Translations under genes and position numbers: made by a program
From: Actinomycetes bacterium
Lineage (GTDB): Bacteria; Actinomycetota; Acidimicrobiia; Spongiisociales; UBA5794
DNA length: 16,594 nt
Assembly: GCA_023336855.1 (NCBI GenBank)
Contig: JAMBLK010000085.1
Location: 1 to 16,594, forward strand
Reading direction: 5' to 3'
In this document: positions 7,763 to 14,141 of the stretch, one piece after another
How positions within the stretch are numbered: the stretch's first letter is position 1
How the letters are laid out: every line of letters starts with the position of its first letter
The notes under the pieces: model-generated
What the model saw: only the letters and a program-made list of their open reading frames with translations
Database searches by the model: none
What the model was told of the DNA's origin: nothing

Positions 7763-8418
7763 GGGTGGTGCTCATCGGGGGCGGCAAGGTCGGAGCATTC
7801 CTGGCAAGGGAACTGGTGTCGGCGGGACACTTCGTGGCCGTGATCGAGGAGAGCGAGGATCGAGCCCAGGCACTTTCCGACGAAGTCGACGCTGTCGTCA
7901 TCCATGGCGACGGCACCAACGTCGAGAAACTCAAGTCAGCCTCCGTCCATGACGCCGACTGGCTCGTGGCGGTCACCGGCCTCGATGAGGTCAACCTCGT
8001 GGCGTGTGAACTCGGGCTCACACTGGGGGCGGACCGTGTCCTAGCCCGCCTCAACAATCCCTGGAATCGCCCGACTTTCGATGCGCTGAAGATCCCCGTA
8101 GTCGGCATCACCGACCTGATGGTGCAGGTGATCTCTCAGGAGGTTGCGGTCTCCCAACTTCATCGCGTCGCCGTCATCGGGAGAGGCGAGTTGTCGCTGT
8201 GCGAACTCGACATCCCCCGGGGATTCGCTCCAATCGAATTGCAGCATCTCACGCTCCCCGAGCCATCGGTCGTGGTGGCCATCGCGAGAGAGGATGATGT
8301 CATCGTGCCTCAGGCAACGACCGAACTCCGCCCCGGAGACCGGATCACCGCAGTGACCACGATCGCGCAGGAGTCCGCATTGCACCAGGTGTTCGCACCG
8401 AACGGTAATCAGTCATGA
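7759..8418 (+). CDS. trkA: TrkA-family K+ uptake regulator (second of two)
   Basis: A 219-residue TrkA paralogue with the same architecture as its upstream neighbour. The GxGxxG loop is GGGKVG at residues 7-12 and Glu30 is the acidic residue after the second strand. The RCK_C half begins near residue 140 and ends with TELRPGDRITAVTT. E. coli TrkA joins two such units in one chain; here they are separate genes of equal length and may form a mixed ring. The Asp30/Glu30 difference and the distinct loops suggest the two subunits may not bind the same nucleotide equally. It overlaps the gene before it and the small gene after it by ATGA, indicating translational coupling. Confidence 0.92.
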   Translation: MRVVLIGGGKVGAFLARELVSAGHFVAVIEESEDRAQALSDEVDAVVIHGDGTNVEKLKSASVHDADWLVAVTGLDEVNLVACELGLTLGADRVLARLNNPWNRPTFDALKIPVVGITDLMVQVISQEVAVSQLHRVAVIGRGELSLCELDIPRGFAPIELQHLTLPEPSVVVAIAREDDVIVPQATTELRPGDRITAVTTIAQESALHQVFAPNGNQS

Positions 8419-8558
8419 GGCGCCGCGTCGGTCGTCGCTGGGGGATGCCGGCCGACCTCGCTGGTGCAGCGCTCGCGTTCCTCCTCGAACTCATGATCGT
8501 TGCCGGCCTTGCCGCTGCCGCCCTCCTCGTTGCCGCGGTCGTCACCGCTGCGATCTGA
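8415..8558 (+). CDS. 47-aa single-helix membrane protein inside the trk operon
   Basis: This reading frame starts with an ATG that overlaps the stop of the second trkA gene (ATGA) and ends one base before the trkH ATG (TGAGATG), so it fills the gap exactly. The product has a strongly basic head (RRRVGRRWG, residues 2-10). An almost unbroken hydrophobic stretch from about residue 15 to 47 follows, rich in Ala, Val and Leu, with one glutamate near the start of the helix. The basic head predicts a cytoplasmic N-terminus. Its size and position recall KdpF, the tiny stabilising subunit of the Kdp K+ pump, but I see no sequence match and do not assign it to a family. Existence is supported by the coupled overlaps and by membrane-protein composition; a role as a TrkH accessory subunit is inference. 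Confidence 0.75.
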   Translation: MRRRVGRRWGMPADLAGAALAFLLELMIVAGLAAAALLVAAVVTAAI

Positions 8559-8559
8559 G

Positions 8560-10056
8560 ATGCTGATCAAGCCAGACCGTGAGGATCTGCGGATCGTTGC
8601 ATTCGCACTCGGACGAATCTTCACCGTCATCGCCGCCGCGAGCCTCCTGCCACTCGGATGGGCCGTCCTGGGTCGAGAGTGGCACCCGTTCGCATCGTTC
8701 CTGCTGATGATCGGGACCTTCGCCTTCCTCGGACAGCTTGGACTCCGGTATCGACCGTCGGACGAGCGCCTCGACTGGAGCCATGGGATGGTCGTTGTGG
8801 CTCTGACCTGGCTCGCCGTCCCGACGATCGGATCGATTCCATTCATCTTCTCCGGCCACTACGGCGGGCCGGTCGATGCGATTTTCGATGCGATGTCAGG
8901 CCTGACGACGACGGGACTTGCCCTCGTCCAGGATCTCGACCATATGGCGCCCTCGTTGAACTTCTGGCGCCACCTGCTCCACTTCCTCGGCGGACAAGGC
9001 ATCGTCATCGCAGCACTCGTGCTCTTCGCAGGAGGCGGCGGCCTCACCCTGTACTACGGCGAAGCACGCGACGAACGAATCCTGCCGTCCGTCCGATCCA
9101 CAGCACGGTTCATCTGGGCCGTGGCACTCGTTCATCTCGTCGCGGGCGTTCTCGTACTGGGCGTCATCGCCCATCAGGTGCTCGGATTCGAATGGAAGCG
9201 AGCCTTCTTCCATGCACTGATGGTCTTCTTCGCCGCGTTCGACACCGGCGGGTTCGCCCCGCAATCGACGAGTCTCGGTTACTACCACTCCGGTATCTTC
9301 GAGTTCGCCGCGACCGTCCTGATGATTGCCGGTGCGATGTCGTTCGGTCTGCACTACGCACTCTGGCGAGGTCCGCGTCGAGCACTGTTCAAGAACCTCG
9401 AGACACGCACCATCTTGACGACGTTCACGTTCACGATGGTGCTCACGATGGTCGGTCTCGGAGTTGCCGGAATCTATACGTCGGTACAGGGACTGACGCG
9501 TCAAGGGTTCTTCCAGATCGTCTCTGCACACAGCGGCACCGGATTCGCGACGATCCCGTCAAGCGAACTTGCGACGTGGGGTGGTCTCGCGTTCGCCGGG
9601 ATGACGGTCGCGATGGCACTCGGAGGGATGGCATCGTCAACTGCCGGCGGGATCAAAGCCCTGCGCATCGGACTGACGGTCAAGGCCGTCGCCAACCAGA
9701 CCAAACAGCTCTTGCTCCCCGAAGGCGCGGTCGTCAGCACACAATATTTTCAGTCAGGACGGAAGCGGCTTACGCCCGAACTCGCCCAGTCTGCGATGAC
9801 GGTCGCCCTCCTCTATGTGGCTCTCTTCCTTCTCGGTACCGGTGTCGCCCTCGGCTACGGGTACGGGGTCCAGGAGGCACTGTTCGAGTCGGTGAGTGCC
9901 GGAGCATCGGTCGGGTTGTCCGTCGGTGTCACCGAACCCTCGATGCCCATGTTGCTCAAACTCACCTACATGTTCCAGATGTGGGCGGGTCGACTCGAGT
10001 TCGTGGCAGTGTTCGCTCTCCTCGGCTTCATCTATGCCTGGGTGAGGGGGAAGTGA
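8560..10056 (+). CDS. trkH: TrkH-type K+ channel/transport subunit
   Basis: A 498-residue membrane protein of the TrkH/KtrB superfamily, the ion-conducting subunit of low-affinity K+ uptake. All four pore loops are visible, and each keeps its filter glycine: TTTG119 L, FDTG230 GF, SGTG328 F and ASVG452 L. This four-glycine set is associated with K+ selectivity. The conserved segment GGMASSTAGGIKALRIG after the third pore loop is also present. The ATG at 8560 was chosen over an upstream in-frame one at 8500 because it follows the stop of the small gene by one base and starts with a normal N-terminus (MLIKPDREDLR). It is preceded by its TrkA regulators and followed, after one base, by an exported protein. 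Confidence 0.95.
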   Translation: MLIKPDREDLRIVAFALGRIFTVIAAASLLPLGWAVLGREWHPFASFLLMIGTFAFLGQLGLRYRPSDERLDWSHGMVVVALTWLAVPTIGSIPFIFSGHYGGPVDAIFDAMSGLTTTGLALVQDLDHMAPSLNFWRHLLHFLGGQGIVIAALVLFAGGGGLTLYYGEARDERILPSVRSTARFIWAVALVHLVAGVLVLGVIAHQVLGFEWKRAFFHALMVFFAAFDTGGFAPQSTSLGYYHSGIFEFAATVLMIAGAMSFGLHYALWRGPRRALFKNLETRTILTTFTFTMVLTMVGLGVAGIYTSVQGLTRQGFFQIVSAHSGTGFATIPSSELATWGGLAFAGMTVAMALGGMASSTAGGIKALRIGLTVKAVANQTKQLLLPEGAVVSTQYFQSGRKRLTPELAQSAMTVALLYVALFLLGTGVALGYGYGVQEALFESVSAGASVGLSVGVTEPSMPMLLKLTYMFQMWAGRLEFVAVFALLGFIYAWVRGK

Positions 10057-10057
10057 C

Positions 10058-10645
10058 GTGAGTCGCAGGCCTCCCCTCCCCGATCGTCACGGCGTGATAC
10101 GAATCGCGACGATGCTTGTCGTCATGGCGTTGCTGCTTGCTCTCCCGGGGACCGCACTCGCTCAGGACGGCGAGTTGGTTCCGGTCTCGGGGCTACTGGA
10201 AGATGGCGCCCGCTTCGACAACGTCACGATCACCGTCGAAGGGGAGCTCATCGGCGATTATGGGTTCCGGGACGATGGTGTCATGTGGACGCAGATCAAC
10301 GACGACTCATATGCCCGTGATGCATTGGTCGACGGCGGCCCTCGCACCGGAGCGAACGTGGGGATCGGAGTCCGGATGCCCTCGACCCTCGGAGAGAATC
10401 TCGATCCGGTGGGCGGGTACCGGCTGGAAGGCCCGCTCGTGCAACTCACCGGTGTCTGGCGATATCACGATCCGAACCGTGGCGGTGAGTCGTATCTCGA
10501 TGTCGCCGAACTGCTCGTCCTCGAGACCGGTCGCCGTCTCGAGGAAGGACCCGACTGGACGGTATTCGCTCTCGGCGTGCTGCTCCTTGGCATCTCGCTC
10601 GTCATGTGGCGACGCAATCGTCACCTCACAGCCGATCGACACTGA
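10058..10645 (+). CDS. Exported, membrane-anchored protein of unknown function ending the trk operon
   Basis: A 195-residue protein that I cannot place in a named family. A GTG start lies one base after the trkH stop, which argues for coupled expression. Residues 1 to about 35 form a signal peptide with a hydrophobic core and an ALA-Q junction. A mature outer domain spans about 36-165 and is rich in beta-forming residues (VTITVEGELIGDY, VMWTQINDDSY, GIGVRMPS, YRLEGPLVQLTGVW), which suggests a small OB-like or other beta-barrel; that is weak inference. A single TM helix follows at about 167-185, with a basic RRNRH tail. The topology is outer domain, one helix, short cytoplasmic tail. Its place in the operon suggests it acts with TrkH on the outer face of the membrane, but nothing in the sequence proves it. 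Confidence 0.82.
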   Translation: MSRRPPLPDRHGVIRIATMLVVMALLLALPGTALAQDGELVPVSGLLEDGARFDNVTITVEGELIGDYGFRDDGVMWTQINDDSYARDALVDGGPRTGANVGIGVRMPSTLGENLDPVGGYRLEGPLVQLTGVWRYHDPNRGGESYLDVAELLVLETGRRLEEGPDWTVFALGVLLLGISLVMWRRNRHLTADRH

Positions 10646-10656
10646 AACCGGGATGA

Positions 10657-10690
10657 CGGCCGAGTCGCGGTGTCCGCTTCGCTCTGGCCG
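10657..10690 (+). terminator. Nested hairpin after the trk operon, probable terminator
   Basis: CGGCCGAG (10657-10664) pairs with CTCTGGCCG (10682-10690) with one bulged T, and GCGG (10667-10670) pairs with CCGC (10674-10677) inside it. It begins 12 bases after the last operon stop. No T tract follows. Confidence 0.45.
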
Positions 10691-10719
10691 ACGTAACCTC
10701 GGGCGGTATCCGTCGGGCC

Positions 10720-10725
10720 TATCCT
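10720..10725 (+). promoter_or_regulatory. TATCCT -10 box, probable leaderless promoter of the lipoprotein gene
   Basis: TATCCT ends 6 bases before the GTG at 10732, with no ribosome-binding site between, so the message would begin at the start codon. No clear -35 is visible. Confidence 0.45.
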
Positions 10726-10731
10726 TAGCCG

Positions 10732-11139
10732 GTGGTCAACAATCTCGGTCTACGCACGGTCGCCATCATCGGAGTGCTGCTGATACTCCTCACCGCTTGC
10801 AGCGGAGAGAGCCGTCCAACGATCGAAGAGTGGCAGCCCACATGGGAGCGCGTTGTAGACGGCTTCCCCTCTGCCGAACAGCTCGGCGAACCACCCGACC
10901 GTGAGGTGTGCAGTCACGCCCTCGGCGTTCTGCGCTCAGAGGCGGCTGGTCTGACGCCGACGCCGGATCTGGCGATCGATGATGTTGTCACCGACTGGTT
11001 GAAGATCGCGGAGAACACGGTCTACGAATGTCCCCCATCGAACCAGACGATCCCGAATCTGGAGTACGCCTACAACGAATTGGCCCGCCTCGAAGCCGAG
11101 GTCGCCGTCGTTTTGGCCATCGACACCGCGAACGGTTGA
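10732..11139 (+). CDS. Small lipoprotein of unknown function
   Basis: A 135-residue protein with a short N-terminus, a hydrophobic stretch (residues about 8-21) and the lipobox LLTAC, so Cys23 should become the lipidated first residue of the mature protein. The mature part has no family I recognise. It is acidic and probably helical, and contains two further cysteines (EVCSHALG and YECPPSN) that could form a disulfide outside the cell. The GTG start is favoured by the TATCCT box six bases upstream and by the correct signal-peptide length. It appears to be transcribed alone; it converges on the membrane-protein gene on the opposite strand with only 19 bases between stops. Confidence 0.8.
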   Translation: MVNNLGLRTVAIIGVLLILLTACSGESRPTIEEWQPTWERVVDGFPSAEQLGEPPDREVCSHALGVLRSEAAGLTPTPDLAIDDVVTDWLKIAENTVYECPPSNQTIPNLEYAYNELARLEAEVAVVLAIDTANG

Positions 11140-11141
11140 TC

Positions 11142-11157
11142 GCGCGGTATCCCGCGT
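11142..11157. terminator. Hairpin between convergent stops, probable bidirectional terminator
   Basis: CGCGG (11143-11147) pairs with CCGCG (11152-11156) around TATC, with an extra G-T pair outside. It occupies nearly all of the 19-base gap between the lipoprotein stop and the stop of the minus-strand membrane protein. No T tract is present. Confidence 0.5.
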
Positions 11158-11158
11158 C

Positions 11159-11458
11159 TCAGGGTTGTAGCCATCGCAGTAAGGCGTAGAGGATTCCGAC
11201 GACACCCAATACGATCACCGAACCCACAATCGCGCCCCGCTTGAACCGGGGAATGCGGACGCTGCCGTAAGCGATCCAGCCGACCATCACCACGAATGCA
11301 GCGAGGAAGACCCACGGGAACGACGTCTCCGGCTCCGGGAGAAACGTGCTGATGATGCCGCTGGCGATCCATGGGATGACCACGATGCCGAGGCCGGACA
11401 GCCACCCCAGGACCTTGCCGTCCCCGGTGCGCCTACTGCGGTGTTCCACATCAGCCAT
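11159..11458 (-). CDS. Small three-helix membrane protein, hypothetical
   Basis: A 99-residue protein with a short polar head (MADVEHRSRRTGDGK) and three hydrophobic segments: about 16-40, 48-68 and 76-97. A basic loop (RIPRFKRG) lies between the second and third. I recognise no family. The reading frame continues far upstream of this ATG, but the extra residues look non-coding. A GTG at 11476 in the same frame would add only six residues (MSEHTD) and is an equally possible start; neither has a strong ribosome-binding site. It stands divergently from the DUF3097 gene, whose start lies about 120 bases away. Confidence 0.7.
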   Translation of the reverse strand: MADVEHRSRRTGDGKVLGWLSGLGIVVIPWIASGIISTFLPEPETSFPWVFLAAFVVMVGWIAYGSVRIPRFKRGAIVGSVIVLGVVGILYALLRWLQP

Positions 11459-11562
11459 ATCTGTATGTTCGCTCACGGTGCAATCCCCACAAGGGGTCGG
11501 ATGGCCTCTTATCGTCAACGTCCTGTTCAAGCACAAGGTCGAGACGGAACACAACCCGGGGC

Positions 11563-11568
11563 TACGCT
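11563..11568 (+). promoter_or_regulatory. TACGCT -10 box, probable leaderless promoter of the DUF3097 gene
   Basis: TACGCT ends 8 bases before the ATG at 11577, with no Shine-Dalgarno between. This is the same arrangement as before the gcvT-SHMT and lipoprotein genes. Confidence 0.4.
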
Positions 11569-11576
11569 GATCGGTC

Positions 11577-12404
11577 ATGACGAAACGAGACCGGTGGGCG
11601 GACGATGACATTCTCGAGACCTTCCGGAAGCGGGAGTACCTCGTCCTCGAGATCCACGATGGAATGACTCTCACACACACCGGTTCCCGATTCACCGGCA
11701 AGGTCGCCGAGTTCACTCAGGGCGGGAACGTGGTGTTGGTGAACCAGTGGGGAGAACGCAAGTCATTCGAGGCGCATGACGGAGCCTTCATGCACAACGG
11801 CGTACGCGTGGCCATGCGAGCACCGGCCATCTCTCCGAAACGTGCAAGTCGGTTCACCGCTTCGGGATCGGTCGAGGCCGACAGATCGCGCGCCCGGGTC
11901 GCCAGAGCCAGCCGCATCTGGGTCGAAGGTCTCCATGACGCCGAGCTGATCGAGAAGATCTGGGGTGACGATCTCAGAGAAGCGGCGATCGTGGTGGAAC
12001 CGTTGCACGGAGCAGACGATCTGGAATCGGCCGTCAACCAGTTCCGGCCCGGTCCGAGTCGGAGGCTCGGTGTCCTCCTGGATCACCTCGTCGAGGGGTC
12101 GAAGGAGACCCGGATCGCACGGAGTGTGCGGAACGCCGACGTCTTGATTCTCGGCCACCCCTATGTCGATATCTGGCAGGCAATCAAGCCGGACACCTTC
12201 GGCATCGCCGAGTGGCCGGAGGTACCACGGGGCCAACCTTGGAAGGAAGGCGTTATCGAAGGTCTCGGACTGGACATCGACCCCGGGCGCTTCTGGACGA
12301 AGGTCCTGGAATCCGTTTCGTCGTACAAGGACGTCGAGACGCCGCTCGTCAACGCCGTGGAACAGCTCATCGACTTCGTCACCGTCGACGAGGCGGCACA
12401 CTGA
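11577..12404 (+). CDS. DUF3097 family protein, conserved in actinomycetes
   Basis: A 275-residue soluble protein that matches the DUF3097 family by its central block (IWVEGLHDAELIEKIWGDDLR, PLHGADDL, FRPGPSRRLGVLLDHLVEGSKE, LGHPYVDIWQAIKP, PRGQPWKEG). Residues about 25-85 form a small beta-rich N-terminal module (GSRFTGKVAEF, GNVVLVNQWGERKSF). Function is unknown. The block VEGLHDA with Glu117, followed about 50 residues later by LLDH with Asp169, looks like the Glu and Asp motifs of a TOPRIM fold; that is my inference and would suggest a nucleic-acid role. The ATG at 11577 gives the normal family N-terminus. It converges on the histidine kinase gene. Confidence 0.88.
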   Translation: MTKRDRWADDDILETFRKREYLVLEIHDGMTLTHTGSRFTGKVAEFTQGGNVVLVNQWGERKSFEAHDGAFMHNGVRVAMRAPAISPKRASRFTASGSVEADRSRARVARASRIWVEGLHDAELIEKIWGDDLREAAIVVEPLHGADDLESAVNQFRPGPSRRLGVLLDHLVEGSKETRIARSVRNADVLILGHPYVDIWQAIKPDTFGIAEWPEVPRGQPWKEGVIEGLGLDIDPGRFWTKVLESVSSYKDVETPLVNAVEQLIDFVTVDEAAH

Positions 12405-12445
12405 TCTGGTCGAGTAGACAAAGGACCGAGGCACCGACGCTTTGA

Positions 12446-12461
12446 CGCGCTCACGAGTGCG
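12446..12461. terminator. Hairpin in the convergent gap between DUF3097 and the histidine kinase
   Basis: CGCGCT (12446-12451) pairs with AGTGCG (12456-12461), including one G-T pair, around CACG. It lies in the 85-base gap between the two stops (12405-12489), in which I see no gene. There is no T tract. Confidence 0.35.
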
Positions 12462-12489
12462 ATCGATTGGTCAGTTGACTGTCATTTCG

Positions 12490-13590
12490 TCACGAGACCA
12501 GGGCGGCGACGGGGACCAGGTTCTCTTCGCTCGTCGGCTCAGGTGTCGGCAGTGTCAGATAGAAGGTGCTGATGCCGCCTTCGAAGGTATAGGTGAGGTC
12601 CCCGCCCATCAGTCGTGCGAGGTGCCGTGAGACGCTGAGGCCGAGACCCACCGAGCCAGAGACGGGAGTATCAGTGTGCCCCTGCTGATACGCCTCGAAT
12701 ACGAGGGGCTGTTCGGCTTCACGTATCCCTTGCCCGTCATCACAGACACAGACCGTTGATACTCCGTCGCACGTTCGGACGACAGCGAAGATCTGCGGGC
12801 CGCCATATCGAATCGCATTCGTGAGGAGGTTTCGGATGATCTGACGGACGCGGGCCGGATCGGCATACACCGGCGCAGGCTCGAGATACAACGAGATGGC
12901 TTCTCGGTCATCCTTGGAACATGCACACCCGCGCACCGCGGTTCTGACCTGTTCGCCAAGGTCGATGAGTTCGGGTACAACGGTCATCGTGCCGACGTCG
13001 GCTCTGGCAGCCACCAGCAGGTCCTCGATAATGTTGGTGATCTCACGTCCCTGATCACCGACGAGTTCCGCCAGTTCTGCCAGATCAGCTTCGCCTTTCG
13101 CGGACAGTTCGGCCTGTATCTCGTCGGCGAAACCCACGATGACGGTGAGGGGTGTCTTCACTTCATGACTGACCGTCGCAACGAACTGGTCCTTCGAGCG
13201 AATCAGCGCCTCGAGTCGGCTGTTGGCCTCTCGCAATCCTGCGGTCTGTTCCTTGACCTTCTCGTCGGCCGCTCGCCATGCCTCATCCACTTTTGCGTAC
13301 TCGACACCGATCAGGACTCCGGCGATTCCGAGAACGATTGGGGCGAGGTCGATGATCCACAAGACACTTTGGAATGTGTGAGCGGACCAGATTTGGTCGA
13401 TGGAAGCGCCGCCCCCAGCCAGCAGCCATCCCACCGCCGGAAACACAGATCCGAACAAGACCCCTCCGAGTGTCCACCTGAGGATGAGTGATCTTCGACG
13501 ATCCATGTTGTATGTAGCATCGGCTTCCACCACCCGGTGCTTGAGCAGACCGAGAACTCTGCGCCGCAGCTTGGACCGTGAATCGAACAT
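12490..13590 (-). CDS. Orphan membrane sensor histidine kinase
   Basis: A 366-residue two-component kinase. A basic cytoplasmic head (1-35) is followed by two TM helices (about 36-58 and 76-96) with only a short external loop, so it has no large outer sensor domain. Residues 97-130 form a charged, probably coiled-coil linker. The HisKA domain carries SHEVKTPL with phospho-acceptor His142. The ATPase domain has the N box (NLLTNAIRYGG, 254-264), the G1 box DDGQGI (284-289) and the G2 box GLGLS (315-319). Five cysteines lie in the ATPase region, including two CxC pairs (222/224 and 281/283). No response regulator gene is adjacent, so the partner is unknown. A start at Met29 (13506) would leave more room for divergent promoters, since the annotated start is only 12 bases from the oxidoreductase gene. 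Confidence 0.92.
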   Translation of the reverse strand: MFDSRSKLRRRVLGLLKHRVVEADATYNMDRRRSLILRWTLGGVLFGSVFPAVGWLLAGGGASIDQIWSAHTFQSVLWIIDLAPIVLGIAGVLIGVEYAKVDEAWRAADEKVKEQTAGLREANSRLEALIRSKDQFVATVSHEVKTPLTVIVGFADEIQAELSAKGEADLAELAELVGDQGREITNIIEDLLVAARADVGTMTVVPELIDLGEQVRTAVRGCACSKDDREAISLYLEPAPVYADPARVRQIIRNLLTNAIRYGGPQIFAVVRTCDGVSTVCVCDDGQGIREAEQPLVFEAYQQGHTDTPVSGSVGLGLSVSRHLARLMGGDLTYTFEGGISTFYLTLPTPEPTSEENLVPVAALVS

Positions 13591-13602
13591 CAGGAGACCG
13601 CT

Positions 13603-14118
13603 ATGTGGAAACGAAGCGCACAGCTACTCGGCGGCGGAACCCTCGTGCTCGTCGCGCTTGCAGCCCTCTTCATGATCTCGATGCGGACGAAGTACCGGCC
13701 CGTGCTCACCGCCGTGCGCCGATTCAATCGCGCTGTTGCGAATCCGCAGGCGATGAAGACTGCTGGCCAACCGGGAGCCGGGGCATCGGCGATCCAGCAT
13801 CTCGGCCGCACATCCGGCACCCCCTATGAAACCCCAATCGGCCCGGTCGCGACCGACGACGGATTCGTGGTCCCGCTGCCGTACGGGACGACTCCAGATT
13901 GGCTGAAGAACGTACTGGCAGCAGGCAACGCCGTCATCGTCCATGAAGGCGACACCTACCCCGTGAGCGATCCCGAGATCATCCCCAGTTCGGTGGCCTT
14001 CGCCCACATACCGCTTGGGGAGCAGCGCGTTCTCCGTGCGTTCGCCGTCGATCAGTTCCTTCAGGTTCGGCGAGTCGATTCACAGAACACGGATGAGCAC
14101 ACCACCGACCCCACGTAA
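13603..14118 (+). CDS. Deazaflavin (F420)-dependent nitroreductase-family protein, membrane-anchored
   Basis: A 171-residue protein of the DDN/DUF385 split-barrel family, whose members use F420H2 or a flavin to reduce quinones, nitro compounds or similar substrates. The family block runs from about residue 66 to 130: HLGRTSGTPYETPIGPV, DDGFVVPLPYG, DWLKNVLAAGNAVIVHEG and TYPVSDPEII. Residues about 8-26 form a hydrophobic helix before a basic MRTKYRP, so the enzyme is probably tethered to the cytoplasmic membrane face, as quinone-reducing relatives are. An AGGAG six bases before the ATG supports the start. The gene diverges from the histidine kinase with 12 bases between starts, so its promoter must lie inside the kinase coding region. 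The actual cofactor (F420 or FMN) cannot be decided from the sequence. Confidence 0.88.
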   Translation: MWKRSAQLLGGGTLVLVALAALFMISMRTKYRPVLTAVRRFNRAVANPQAMKTAGQPGAGASAIQHLGRTSGTPYETPIGPVATDDGFVVPLPYGTTPDWLKNVLAAGNAVIVHEGDTYPVSDPEIIPSSVAFAHIPLGEQRVLRAFAVDQFLQVRRVDSQNTDEHTTDPT

Positions 14119-14139
14119 CCGACCCCTCCAATGCGTCGG
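14119..14139. terminator. Hairpin between convergent oxidoreductase and SHMT genes
   Basis: CCGAC (14119-14123) pairs with GTCGG (14135-14139) across an 11-base loop. It starts immediately after the oxidoreductase stop and ends two bases before the SHMT stop. Without a T tract, its role as a terminator is positional inference. Confidence 0.35.
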
Positions 14140-14141
14140 AG

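Noticed and set aside
8658..10061. 467-aa plus-strand frame overlapping trkH
   Set aside because: Very Arg/Asp/Ser-rich with no hydrophobic segments or motifs; it is the out-of-frame shadow of TrkH.
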